Shown here piece by piece: positions 28,175 through 36,985 of a DNA stretch of 64,000 nt. The stretch is from Xanthobacter dioxanivorans (GTDB taxonomy: Bacteria > Pseudomonadota > Alphaproteobacteria > Rhizobiales > Xanthobacteraceae): the NCBI RefSeq assembly GCF_016807805.1, contig NZ_CP063362.1, positions 2,283,001 to 2,347,000 of the forward strand, read 5' to 3'. The translations under genes were made by a program, and so were the position numbers. The notes beneath the pieces were generated by a model. It had not been told where the DNA came from and made no database searches. It saw only the letters and a list, made by a program, of their open reading frames with translations. Numbering within the stretch: position 1 is the stretch's first letter; every line of letters begins with the position of its first letter.

Positions 28175-28212
28175 CCGATCGGAGGGAACCAGAAACTGTT
28201 CCATCCGATCGG
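28175..28212. repeat. Hairpin with CCGATCGG arms
   Basis: Arms CCGATCGGAGGGAAC and GTTCCATCCGATCGG pair at 14 of 15 positions around an eight-base loop. It looks like a dispersed intergenic palindrome of this genus, not a terminator, since no T run follows. Confidence 0.75.
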
Positions 28213-28322
28213 GGATGCGCCATTCAAGCTCTTGAAAAGAAGCAAGGTTACCGCTCACATAGAATCGCCCCGCGCGTTTCGATGTGAGCGGGTCCGGCTC
28301 TGGCGCTCCGCGTGGCTTTTGA

Positions 28323-29162
<840 letters not shown>

Positions 29163-29190
29163 AGGGGGAGGGGGCGGGAGAGGCCGGGCG

Positions 29191-29751
29191 TCAGCGGCTG
29201 AGGGCGACCTGCTGGCCGGTGTCGGCGATCACGCCCACATAACGGTTCGGCCCGGAGGGCTGAAGGCGCGCCGTGACCTTGCCCTGATGGTTCTGCAGCA
29301 CGATGTCGGAGCCCATCATGTCCCAGCCCTTGGTCATGAAGATCTCGCTGGGGCAGGAAACGTCCGCCTGGGCGGAGAGGCCGCTGAGGCCGCGGTCGGT
29401 GCCGAGGCGCACCGGGCAGACGTTGCGCCCGCTGTCCCAGGAGAAGCTCCAGGCGCCGGACAACTGGCCCTGCGCCGCGCTCGGGGCATAGGCATTGCCG
29501 CCGGGATTGGCGGTCGGCGGCGTGAGCGGAACGTTGTTGGCGGCGGTGCGGGGGGTGATGGCGCCGGTGGCGGTCTCGGCGGTCGCGGTGGACACGTTTT
29601 CGGGCGCAGGCGCGCTCTCGACCGCGCCGGTGGGCGCGGCGAGCACGCGGTTGCCCGCGACGGCGGACGGTTTCGCCCCGAAACCGTCGAGCTCGGTGCT
29701 GCAGCCGCAAAGGGCGAGCGCCAGCCCCGCCGAAACCAGAACCACCTTCAT
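29191..29751 (-). CDS. Omp19/Inh-family protease inhibitor lipoprotein
   Basis: 186 residues from the ATG at 29,751. The longer in-frame start at 29,910 would bury the signal sequence. MKVVLVSAGLALALCGCS is a lipoprotein signal with lipobox LCGC. A Pro/Ala/Thr-rich linker follows to about residue 100, then a C-terminal beta-barrel resembling the AprI/Inh metalloprotease inhibitor domain (LSGAWSFSWDSGRNVCPVRL ... DIVLQNHQG) with two Cys for a disulfide. Homologues such as Brucella Omp19 are outer-membrane lipoproteins. It is convergent with bluB. Confidence 0.85.
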   Translation of the reverse strand: MKVVLVSAGLALALCGCSTELDGFGAKPSAVAGNRVLAAPTGAVESAPAPENVSTATAETATGAITPRTAANNVPLTPPTANPGGNAYAPSAAQGQLSGAWSFSWDSGRNVCPVRLGTDRGLSGLSAQADVSCPSEIFMTKGWDMMGSDIVLQNHQGKVTARLQPSGPNRYVGVIADTGQQVALSR

Positions 29752-30052
29752 CCAACGCTCTCCGGACGTGCCCGCAAACCCTAGCGCCTCTCCTCGACGA
29801 CCGCCACCGGGCGGTCGAAGGAGCGCGCCATCAACGTTCGGAACGCAAGGCGGCACCGAAGGTGGACTCCGTTGCCGGCTGCGCGAAACCGCACCCTTTC
29901 GGCAGAACATGGCAGGACCAAGGCCGCGACCTTACTAAATTACCGCATCAGGGTGGCGGATGGACGCGATGGTTAAGGCGGTTTATCAGCACGTGCGGTA
30001 TTTCCGACCCTCTCCCCAATCCCCGCCGGGCCCCATTGCCGGAGTTACGCCC
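29752..30052. other. Divergent promoter region
   Basis: 300 bp between the Omp19-like lipoprotein and the short-chain dehydrogenase, both transcribed outward. It has several short AT stretches near 29,930-30,000 but no -10/-35 pair I would stand behind, and no gene. Confidence 0.4.
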
Positions 30053-30826
30053 ATGAGCATGCTCGACCCCCGCACGCTGACCGTCCTCATCACCGGCGCG
30101 ACCTCCGGCATCGGCGCCGCGACGGCGCGCCGGTTCGCCTCGGCCGGCGCGCGCGTGGTGGCGGTGGGCCGCCGGGCGGAGCGGCTGGCGGCGCTGACGG
30201 CGGAGTTCGGCGATCTCATCCTGCCGCTGGAGTTCGACGTGCGCGACGAGGCCGCGACCTTCGCCGCCATCGCGAGCCTGCCGGCGCCTTTCGATGCGTA
30301 CAATGTGGTGTTCGCCAATGCCGGCCTCGCCCTTGGCCTGGAGCCGACCCACGAGGCCGACCTCGATGACTGGAGGACCATGGTGGAGACCAACATCACC
30401 GGCATGCTCTACACGGTGCGGGCGACCCTGCCCGCCATGGTGGCGCGCAAGCAGGGACACCTGGTTTTCACCGGGTCGGTGGCGGGCGACTTTGCCTATC
30501 CCGGCGCCAACGTCTACGGCGCCACCAAGGCATTCGTGAAGCAGTTCTCGCTCAACGTCTGGGCGGATCTGTCCGGTAGCGGCGTGCGCGTCACCAACAT
30601 CGAGCCGGGCCTCACCGAGACGGAGTTCTCCGTGGTGCGCTTCGCCGGCGACCAGTCGAGGGCGGAGAAGATCTACACCGGCGTCGACGCCATGACCGGG
30701 GAGGACATCGCGGAGCAGGTCTTCTTCGCCTGCACCCAGCCCCGACACGTGAACATCAACCGCATCCAGTCCATGGCCGCGCAGCAGGGCTTCGCGGCGC
30801 TGACGGTGAAGCGCAACCCGGCGTGA
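30053..30826 (+). CDS. Short-chain dehydrogenase/reductase (YdfG-like)
   Basis: 257 residues from the ATG at 30,053 (GGAG upstream; ATG at 30,059 also possible). It has a Rossmann fold with TGATSGIGAATARRFA, NAG in VVFANAGLALG, catalytic Ser in VFTGSVAGDFAYPG and Tyr/Lys in YGATKAFVKQ. GRRAERL after the second strand suggests NADP(H). The C-terminal pattern TDIEPGLTETEFS-like (VTNIEPGLTETEFSVVRF) matches YdfG-type 3-hydroxy acid dehydrogenases. The substrate is unknown. Confidence 0.9.
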   Translation: MSMLDPRTLTVLITGATSGIGAATARRFASAGARVVAVGRRAERLAALTAEFGDLILPLEFDVRDEAATFAAIASLPAPFDAYNVVFANAGLALGLEPTHEADLDDWRTMVETNITGMLYTVRATLPAMVARKQGHLVFTGSVAGDFAYPGANVYGATKAFVKQFSLNVWADLSGSGVRVTNIEPGLTETEFSVVRFAGDQSRAEKIYTGVDAMTGEDIAEQVFFACTQPRHVNINRIQSMAAQQGFAALTVKRNPA

Positions 30827-30920
30827 GCGGGGTGGGCGCTGCGGGGCGGCGAAATCGGGTGGGCCGGCCTTGCCGGCTCTGGTCTGATGGGCCACGCTCG
30901 CTTTTCCCAGGAGATGCCCC

Positions 30921-31850
30921 GTGCTGGCGCTCGATGCCCCCGACCTCGTCCTGCCCTCGCCGGGCCGCCTCGTGACGGCGACCCCGGCGACCCCCCTCGC
31001 CATCGCCGCCTGCGACTACGAGGTGGTGCGCCGCGCGGTGGAGTACATCTCCCTGCATGTGCGGCAGCAGCCGGAGGTGGAGGCGATCGCCGGCGCCGCC
31101 GGCGTCTCCGCGCGTGCCCTCACCGATCTCTTCCGCCGCTGGTGCGGGCTCACCCCCAAGGCCTTTCTCCAGGCGGTGACGCTGGACCGCGCCCGGCGCA
31201 TCGTCGCCGAATGCCCCAACGTGCTGGACGCCGCGCTGGAGCTGGGGCTTTCGGGGCCGGGACGGCTGCACGACCTGTTCGTGGTGCACGAGGCCATGTC
31301 GCCGGGCGAGTGGAAGACCGGCGGGGCGGGGCTGGTGATCCGCTTCGGCTTCCACCCTTCGCCCTTCGGGCTGGCGCTGGCCATGTCGACGCCGCGCGGC
31401 CTGTGCGGCCTCGCCTTCGCTGATCGCGGCGAGGAGTCGGCGGCCCTCGACGACATGCGCCGCCGCTGGCCGAACGCCACCTATGTGGAAGACCCCTCGG
31501 CGACGGCGCCGCTGGTGGCGCGGATCTTCGATCCCGCCTCCTGGCGCGACGACCAGCCGCTGCGCATCGTCTTCATCGGCACCGATTTCGAGATTCGGGT
31601 CTGGGAGACGCTGATGCGCATTCCCATGGGCCGGGCCACCACCTATTCCACCATCGCCGAGCATGTGGGGCGGCCGAAGGCGGCGCGGGCGGTGGGGGCG
31701 GCGGTGGGCAAGAACCCCATCTCCTTCGTGGTGCCGTGCCACCGCGTGCTCGGCAAGAGCGGCGACCTCACCGGCTACCACTGGGGCCTCACCCGCAAGC
31801 GCGCCATCCTCGGCTGGGAAGCCGGCAAGGTGGAGCCGGCGGGGGAGTGA
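30921..31850 (+). CDS. Ada-like protein: AraC-type HTH fused to O6-methylguanine-DNA methyltransferase
   Basis: 309 residues. Residues about 30-115 are an AraC-type helix-turn-helix pair (YISLHVRQQPEVEAIAGAAG ... GLSGPGRLHDLFV). The C-terminal domain is an O6-alkylguanine-DNA alkyltransferase with the acceptor Cys in VVPCHRVLG and MGRATTYSTIAEHVGRPKAA. The N-terminal Cys-rich phosphotriester-sensing domain of E. coli Ada is absent, so it repairs alkylated DNA but may not switch by the classic Ada mechanism. It starts 94 bp after the SDR gene. Confidence 0.9.
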   Translation: MLALDAPDLVLPSPGRLVTATPATPLAIAACDYEVVRRAVEYISLHVRQQPEVEAIAGAAGVSARALTDLFRRWCGLTPKAFLQAVTLDRARRIVAECPNVLDAALELGLSGPGRLHDLFVVHEAMSPGEWKTGGAGLVIRFGFHPSPFGLALAMSTPRGLCGLAFADRGEESAALDDMRRRWPNATYVEDPSATAPLVARIFDPASWRDDQPLRIVFIGTDFEIRVWETLMRIPMGRATTYSTIAEHVGRPKAARAVGAAVGKNPISFVVPCHRVLGKSGDLTGYHWGLTRKRAILGWEAGKVEPAGE

Positions 31851-31854
31851 GGCT

Positions 31855-32145
31855 TCAGGCCCGCCGCTTGGCCGTTTTGGCGTTCACATAGGCCTTGAGC
31901 ACGTTCTGCATCCGGGTGAGGTGGCCCTTGCCCTTGGCTTCCTCAAAGAAGAAGTCGAACACGTCCGGATCGAGCTTCAGATGGACGGAACGCGGCTTCT
32001 TCGGCGCTTCGAGCGTGGCGCCGGCCCAGAAATCGGGGCCGAGGCTTTCACCCTCGGGGGCGTTCGGGTCGTGGAAGAGCTCAACCTTCTCCTTCATTTT
32101 CCGGATTTCGGCGAGCGAGGCTCGCTTGATATGCGGATCGCTCAT
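31855..32145 (-). CDS. brnA: BrnA antitoxin
   Basis: 96 residues from the ATG at 32,145 (AGGGAGGT upstream); an in-frame ATG at 32,226 lies inside brnT and is unlikely. The C-terminal half (KPRSVHLKLDPDVFDFFFEE ... MQNVLKAYVN) is the ribbon-helix-helix DNA-binding domain of BrnA, with a BrnT-binding N-terminal part. BrnA neutralises the BrnT ribonuclease and represses the brnTA promoter. It appears intact although the toxin gene upstream carries a stop codon. Confidence 0.92.
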   Translation of the reverse strand: MSDPHIKRASLAEIRKMKEKVELFHDPNAPEGESLGPDFWAGATLEAPKKPRSVHLKLDPDVFDFFFEEAKGKGHLTRMQNVLKAYVNAKTAKRRA

Positions 32146-32383
32146 TGCGACCTCCCTTCCAGGCGGAGATGAGGCGGATTTGGCCCTCTCGCTCTGTCTA
32201 CACAACGACGAAACACTCTTCATCAATCAAGCCGATGGAGATTTTTCGCTCTTCACCGTAATCTTTGCGGTCATCTATCCACGTTAGTGTATATCCATCG
32301 AAAATCAGCGCAGCGTATACGAAATCGACCGCGTGTTTCTGGATGACCGCCCGGCGCTTGGTTTCATCCCACTCGAAGTCCAT
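32081..32383 (-). pseudogene. brnT: BrnT toxin with in-frame amber codon
   Basis: The ATG at 32,383 starts a typical BrnT (MDFEWDETKRRAVIQKHAVD, then FDGYTLTWIDDRKDYGEER and EECFVVV). Codon 62 is TAG (32,198-32,200), where the family has Tyr in VVYTER. Past the stop the same frame continues with the expected end, TEREGQIRLISAWKGGRNER, up to TGA at 32,081. One substitution (TAT or TAC to TAG) therefore truncates the RelE-fold ribonuclease before its C-terminal catalytic residues. Unless amber suppression occurs, the toxin should be inactive. The reading overlaps the brnA start, as usual in brnTA operons. Confidence 0.85.
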
Positions 32384-32477
32384 GGTTTTGAAGTCCCATT
32401 ATTGACTGAGTGCATCTCCATCGCGTCTCCTGAACTCGATCACGGGATCGCGCCCCCATTACCGGGCAATGGGTGGA

Positions 32478-32498
32478 GTGTACAAATAAAGTGTACAC
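32478..32498. promoter_or_regulatory. Probable BrnA operator upstream of brnT
   Basis: A perfect inverted repeat GTGTACA-N7-TGTACAC lies 95 bp upstream of the brnT ATG. It fits a ribbon-helix-helix autoregulatory site. Assignment to BrnA is by position only. Confidence 0.6.
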
Positions 32499-32613
32499 CA
32501 TTCAAGCGTTTCGATGTCCGTCGGGCGGCGGGACTTGAGGTTGGCGGGTGGCCGAGCGCTCTGGGTTCCCTATCGCAGGCGGGAGATCGGGCGAAAGGGG
32601 GCTGCTCTCCGTC

Positions 32614-33675
32614 TTACCCCACCCACCCCTTCAGCTCCCGCTCCACCACGTTGGCCAGTACCCGCATGCCGTCATCGTCCGCGTTGAGGCAGGGGATGGC
32701 GGCGAAATGGGTGCCGCCATGGTGCAGGAAGATCTCGCGGTTCTCCACGCCGATCTCCTCCAGCGTCTCCAGGCAGTCGGCGACGAAGCCGGGGTTGAAC
32801 ACCGCGAGCCGCTTCACCCCGCTCTCGGCGAGCGCCTTCACCGTCATGTCCGTATAAGGCTGGAGCCATTCCTCGCGGCCGAAGCGCGACTGGAAGGTGA
32901 GCTTGAGGCGGGTCTCGTCCAGGCCCAGGCGCGCGCGCAGCAGGCGGGCGGTCTTCACGCACTGGCAATGATAGGGATCGCCCTTCAGCAGATAGGATTT
33001 CGGCACGCCGTGGAAGGAGGCGAGAATCACCTCCGGCTCGAAGTCGAGGCCGGCGAGGTGGCGCTGAAGGCTCGCGGCGAGCGCATCGATATAGACCGGA
33101 TCGTCGTGCCAGGGCGGGGCGACGCGCAGGGTCGGCTGCCAGCGCATGGCTTTCAACGCATCGAACGCCTTGTCGCACACGGTGGCCGAGGTGGCGGCGG
33201 AATATTGCGGATAGAGCGGCACCAGGAGGATGCGCTCGCACCCCTGCGCCTGGAGGGCGGCGAGCTTTTCGGCGATGGGCGGCTTGCCGTAGCGCATGGC
33301 GAAATCCACCACGATGCGCCCGTCGGCACCGGTGAAATGCGCCGCGAGCCTCGATGCCTGGTCGCGGGTGATGGTCTTGAGCGGCCCCTCGTCGCGCTGC
33401 GTGTTCCAGATGCTGGCATAGTCGCGGCCCTTGGGGCCGGGGCGCCTGGTGAGAATGATGGCGTTGAGGATGAACCACCACAGCACCCGGTTCACCTCGA
33501 TCACCCGCCGGTCGGAGAGGAATTCCTTGAGGTAGGCGCGCATGGACCAGTAGTCCGTGCCCTCCGGCGTGCCGAGATTGACGATGAGCACCCCGATGCG
33601 CCCGAACGCCACCTTCGGATGGTCCGGCGGCAGGTGGGTGGCATCGGGGGAAAACGCGGGGACCTGATCGCTCAT
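32614..33675 (-). CDS. hemH: Ferrochelatase
   Basis: 353 residues. IGVLIVNLGTPEGTDYWSMR opens the fold, the catalytic His is in VILASFHGVPKSYLLKGDPY, and the second site is LTFQSRFGREEWLQPYTD. C-terminal GFVADCLETLEEIG matches the family. It inserts iron into protoporphyrin IX at the inner membrane, the last step of haem synthesis. It is monocistronic, followed by the BrnTA locus on the same strand and preceded by a tRNA-Val. Confidence 0.96.
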   Translation of the reverse strand: MSDQVPAFSPDATHLPPDHPKVAFGRIGVLIVNLGTPEGTDYWSMRAYLKEFLSDRRVIEVNRVLWWFILNAIILTRRPGPKGRDYASIWNTQRDEGPLKTITRDQASRLAAHFTGADGRIVVDFAMRYGKPPIAEKLAALQAQGCERILLVPLYPQYSAATSATVCDKAFDALKAMRWQPTLRVAPPWHDDPVYIDALAASLQRHLAGLDFEPEVILASFHGVPKSYLLKGDPYHCQCVKTARLLRARLGLDETRLKLTFQSRFGREEWLQPYTDMTVKALAESGVKRLAVFNPGFVADCLETLEEIGVENREIFLHHGGTHFAAIPCLNADDDGMRVLANVVERELKGWVG

Positions 33676-33855
33676 CGGCGCCTCACCTGGTTGCCGGCGA
33701 GATGGCCTCTGCCCGCGTCCGCGTCAATGCGGCGGGGCCGATGCCGGCGCGACTCCTACGGCTGCGTGGGTCCGCCGGATGGCTGCCGGGCCGGAACTGC
33801 CGCCGGCTGGCGGCGGCGCCGTGAACGCCGTCGGAATACCGTGATGGGTGAGGGA

Positions 33856-33930
<75 letters not shown>

Positions 33931-34081
33931 CCTCGCAGGAAGCGCCTCTATATCGGCTCGAATCGCCGGAGGCAAGACGACCGGATTAGGAAATCCCTTT
34001 GAATCCACAGATGCTGCAGATTGCTCCGATACCCCTTATAATTGCATCGCGTGAGTCGTTTATCCCGGGAGGGAAAAAGCC

Positions 34082-34540
34082 ATGGCAAATGTGAAGGGTC
34101 CTAAAGATCACTCTCCGGCGATCGAAACGTTGGCTGCGAAGACGCTGCAAAATCCCAACGCTGGCAAGGATGCCAAGCGGCTGGCCGGTGCTGTTCTTGC
34201 ACACGGCGACGGCAAGCCTAATAAACCCCCGCTCCCAAAGGCAAAAAGTAGGGAAGGTCAGTCGGTCGAGACGGTCTTTCCCGTCGATCATGCGGCCGCC
34301 AACATCTTTCCGACTTCGGCCACGAGGTCGCGCAGGTGGAAGGGCTTGGAGAGCACCTTCGCCTCGCTCGGCGCCTCGCCGTCGGAATTGAGCGCGACCG
34401 CGGCGAAGCCGGTGATGAACATCACCTTCAGGTCCGGATCGAGCTCGGTGGCGCGGCGCGCCAGCTCGATGCCGTCCATCTCCGGCATCACGATGTCGGT
34501 GAGCAGCAGCTCGAACGGTTCCTCGCGCATGCGCTCGTAG
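34082..34540 (+). CDS. Small conserved protein, probably frameshifted at its 3' end
   Basis: A GGGAGGG site eight bases before the ATG supports the start. Residues 1-55 (SPAIETLAAKTLQNPNAGKD, then AKRLAGAVLAHGDGKP) resemble a small alphaproteobacterial family of 50-70 residues of unknown role. After PLPKAK the open frame runs on for 250 bp antisense to cpdR, with Ser/Arg-rich sequence typical of shadow coding. Adding one A to the A5 run at 34,243-34,247 would end the protein as PLPKAKK at 34,251, clear of cpdR. I therefore expect the true product to be about 56 residues. Confidence 0.55.
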   Translation: MANVKGPKDHSPAIETLAAKTLQNPNAGKDAKRLAGAVLAHGDGKPNKPPLPKAKSREGQSVETVFPVDHAAANIFPTSATRSRRWKGLESTFASLGASPSELSATAAKPVMNITFRSGSSSVARRASSMPSISGITMSVSSSSNGSSRMRS

Positions 34541-34650
34541 GCGGAGCGGCCGTTGTCGCAGGAGGCCACCGCATAGCCTGCGTTCTGCAGCGCCTTGACG
34601 AGAAAGCGGCGCATGTCGTTGTCGTCTTCGGCGAGCAGAATCTTGGGCAC
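34288..34650 (-). CDS. cpdR: CpdR response regulator
   Basis: 120 residues from GTG at 34,650, preceded by GGGGAAGAGG; the long in-frame upstream extension is not supported. It is a single receiver domain: VPKILLAEDDNDMRRFLVKA with the acidic pair, LLLTDIVMPEMDG with the phospho-acceptor Asp, and KPFHLRDLV with the conserved Lys. The length, VMFITGFAAVALN and the lack of an output domain match CpdR. In Caulobacter and rhizobia CpdR controls ClpXP-dependent degradation of CtrA under the CckA-ChpT phosphorelay. Confidence 0.9.
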   Translation of the reverse strand: MPKILLAEDDNDMRRFLVKALQNAGYAVASCDNGRSAYERMREEPFELLLTDIVMPEMDGIELARRATELDPDLKVMFITGFAAVALNSDGEAPSEAKVLSKPFHLRDLVAEVGKMLAAA

Positions 34651-34847
34651 GCCTCTTCCCCTGATGTCGTGTGCGGTCGGTCCCAGGCCGGTCCCGGGTC
34701 GGGGCCGAGGGTGATATGACTTGTCTGACCCAATCGGGTAAATTCGAAGTGAAGGCCGCGCCAAGGCTTCACAAGGATGCGCCCCGCCGACCATGATGGG
34801 CGGGGCCGATTTGATTTCTGGAATGACGCCAAGGTATTGGGTTCTAG

Positions 34848-35735
34848 ATGACCGCTTGCCTCGCAGATGCCATAGAACCCGCCTTCGAGGTGATCGCCCC
34901 TGCCCAGTGCACGGCGCCCTTCGTGTTCAACTCGCCGCACTCCGGGCGCATCTATCCCCGCAGCTTCGTGGCGCAGACGCGGCTCGACTTTCCCACCCTG
35001 CGGCGCTCCGAAGACACCTTCGTGGACGAGCTGTTCGCCGACGCGGTGGCGGTCGGGGCACCGCTGATGCGGGCGCTGTTCCCGCGCTCTTTCCTCGACC
35101 TCAACCGCGAGCCCTATGAGCTCGACCCGCGCATGTTCGAGGGGCGGCTGCCGCCGTTCGCCAATACCCGGTCGATCCGCGTGTCCGGCGGCCTCGGCAC
35201 CATCGCCCGCGTGGTGGGCGATGCCCAGGAGATCTATCCGCGCCGTCTGGCGGTGAGCGAGGCGCTGGAGCGCATCGAGACCTATTACAAGCCCTACCAT
35301 CAGGCGCTGCGCCGCCTCATCGCCCGCGCCCAGCGCCAATGGGGGCTGGCGGTGCTGGTGGACTGCCATTCCATGCCGTCCACGTCCACCCGCGACGACA
35401 TGGCCCGCGCCGACTTCGTCATCGGCGACCGCTACGGCACGAGCTGCAGCGAGGTGGTGACCGAGGCCATCGAGACGGCGCTCATCGCCCGCGGCTACCG
35501 GGTGGTGCGCAACAAGCCCTATGCCGGCGGCTATATCACCGAGCATTACGGCAACCCCTCCGCCGGCCTGCATGCGGTGCAGATCGAGCTGAACCGCAGC
35601 CTCTACATGGACGAGGCGGCCTATGAGCGGAATGCGGGTTTCTCGCAGGTAAAGGCGGACCTCGCCGGCCTCATGCCGGCCCTGTTCTCGGCCGTCGCCG
35701 AGGGCATCGCGCCGCCGCGTGCGGCAGCTGAATGA
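34848..35735 (+). CDS. N-formylglutamate amidohydrolase family protein
   Basis: 295 residues. PFVFNSPHSGRIYPRSF, RRSEDTFVDELF, ALFPRSFLDLNREPYELDP and VLVDCHSMPS are the signatures of the FGase (HutG-type) family and include candidate zinc ligands. The family hydrolyses N-formylglutamate in histidine degradation, but no hut genes are near, so the physiological substrate is uncertain. It is divergent from cpdR. Confidence 0.9.
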   Translation: MTACLADAIEPAFEVIAPAQCTAPFVFNSPHSGRIYPRSFVAQTRLDFPTLRRSEDTFVDELFADAVAVGAPLMRALFPRSFLDLNREPYELDPRMFEGRLPPFANTRSIRVSGGLGTIARVVGDAQEIYPRRLAVSEALERIETYYKPYHQALRRLIARAQRQWGLAVLVDCHSMPSTSTRDDMARADFVIGDRYGTSCSEVVTEAIETALIARGYRVVRNKPYAGGYITEHYGNPSAGLHAVQIELNRSLYMDEAAYERNAGFSQVKADLAGLMPALFSAVAEGIAPPRAAAE

Positions 35736-35997
35736 CGGAGCCCTGCAAAAATCCGGGTGGTGCCTTGCGTTTTTCGAATGGCAGGATTAGGAGTCGTTCC
35801 GCGCTTCCATGACGCGCCTGTAACACACGCTTCCGCACCGCCTGCCTGGCCCCTGGCAAGGAAGGCGGTGGGGGTGGTGTCAATGGTGGGGATTGGTCCG
35901 TCTGCGCCGGCCAGGGCAGCGGAAAGGCAATGGCGAACGCGGAAAACCCGTCCGGCATATGGCTTCAGCGTGTAAGGCTCCGCAGTGAGCCGGGCCC

Positions 35998-36095
35998 AAA
36001 AAGAAAGGGGCCGTCCGCGTTAGCGAACGGCCCAAGTCTAGGGAGGAAACGCCCAAGGAGGGCAGCGACACAGCGACGCCAATCGCCATGTCGCA
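35998..36095 (-). ncRNA. AbcR-like (alpha-r15 family) trans-acting sRNA, copy 2
   Basis: On the minus strand a -35 TTGATT (36,125-36,130) and -10 CTATTT (36,102-36,107), 17 bp apart, point to a start near 36,095. The transcript contains CTGCCCTCCTTGGGCG and TTTCCTCCCTAGACTTGGG, pyrimidine-rich segments able to pair with Shine-Dalgarno regions. It ends in a GGGCCG...CGGCCCC hairpin followed by a T-rich tail ending near 35,998. Paired sRNAs of this type (AbcR1/AbcR2) are Hfq-dependent repressors of ABC transporter mRNAs in Rhizobiales. The family call is from motif memory, not a covariance search. Confidence 0.7.
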
Positions 36096-36560
36096 ATGCA
36101 CAAATAGCCTAGTGCGCTGCCAGAAATCAAGTGCCGGTTTGTCGCAGTCTGGTATACCAGGGCGTCCCATTGATTTTAAATGACTTTTCTCGCCGCCGTG
36201 GGATGCGCCGCGCGCTGGTCCGGCTTGAGCCGACCCCGTCTGTTTCATCATCGTCCTGCGACTCGGCTTCGGTCGGGCGGAATCTGCGTGGCCCACGCGG
36301 GCGCTCCAGCGGTTGCGCGGTGGCCTGCCGCCGCGCGGGGATCGGCCCGGCATGGCGCTAGCTTCACGGCCCTTGCAGCTTCATGCCCTCGCAGAACCGC
36401 CGCGCGCCTTTGCGTGCAACGGCGAACAGGCGCGGTTGTGATCTGGACCAGACGCGATCTCGGCCGGGTGTGACCTTGGCGAGGTGGCGCGTGTGCAGTG
36501 CGGGGGGGCGTGCAGGGCCGAAGGCGTGCGCGCCGGGATCAGGCCGGAGCGGGGCAGCCC

Positions 36561-36656
36561 AAAAAGAAAGGGGCCGCTCGCGTAGGTGGAGCGGCCCAAG
36601 TCTAGGGAGGAAACGCCCAAGGAGGGCAGCGGCACTGCAACAAGCACTGCCGCGCT
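36561..36656 (-). ncRNA. AbcR-like (alpha-r15 family) trans-acting sRNA, copy 1
   Basis: Its core, from CTGCCCTCC to GACTTGGGCCG, is identical to copy 2 downstream, while the terminator stem loop differs in sequence but not in shape. The promoter has -35 TTGAAG and -10 CATATT (36,662-36,667) spaced 17 bp, giving a start near 36,656. The T tail ends at 36,561. The 5' ends and promoters of the two copies are unrelated, so they are probably expressed under different conditions. Confidence 0.7.
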
Positions 36657-36985
36657 GCATCAATATGCGCGGATCCATGGTCGGCTTCAAGATCCGCCCC
36701 GGCCGATAGTTTGGGCAGCGAGGCGGATTTAAAACCTTTTGCACGCAAGCGCTTCCGGTCGGCCTGCTTATTCGTTGCGCGATCTTCCCGCGCCGCTGCA
36801 CCACAGGACGCCAGCGCAGCCGACGCCCCGCGTCCTGGCCGTGCGCGCCGGCGCGCACCTCGGATTTCTCATCTTTTCCCTTGGCAGCCGGCGGCCTGCG
36901 CGCTTTCCTGCCGGCCCGATCCCGAGGGGGCGCGGCGCGGTCGAGCGACCAGCGGCCGGCGCCCGCTTCATCCTGCGGAGCTGCC

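Larger units (their letters stand above)
35736..36985. other. Long intergenic region carrying two sRNA genes
   Basis: No protein gene is supported between the amidohydrolase and hisN; the open frames here are short and compositionally random. Two similar sRNA genes occupy 35,998-36,095 and 36,561-36,656. The remaining stretches, 36,131-36,560 and 36,690-36,985, show nothing I can name. Confidence 0.6.
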
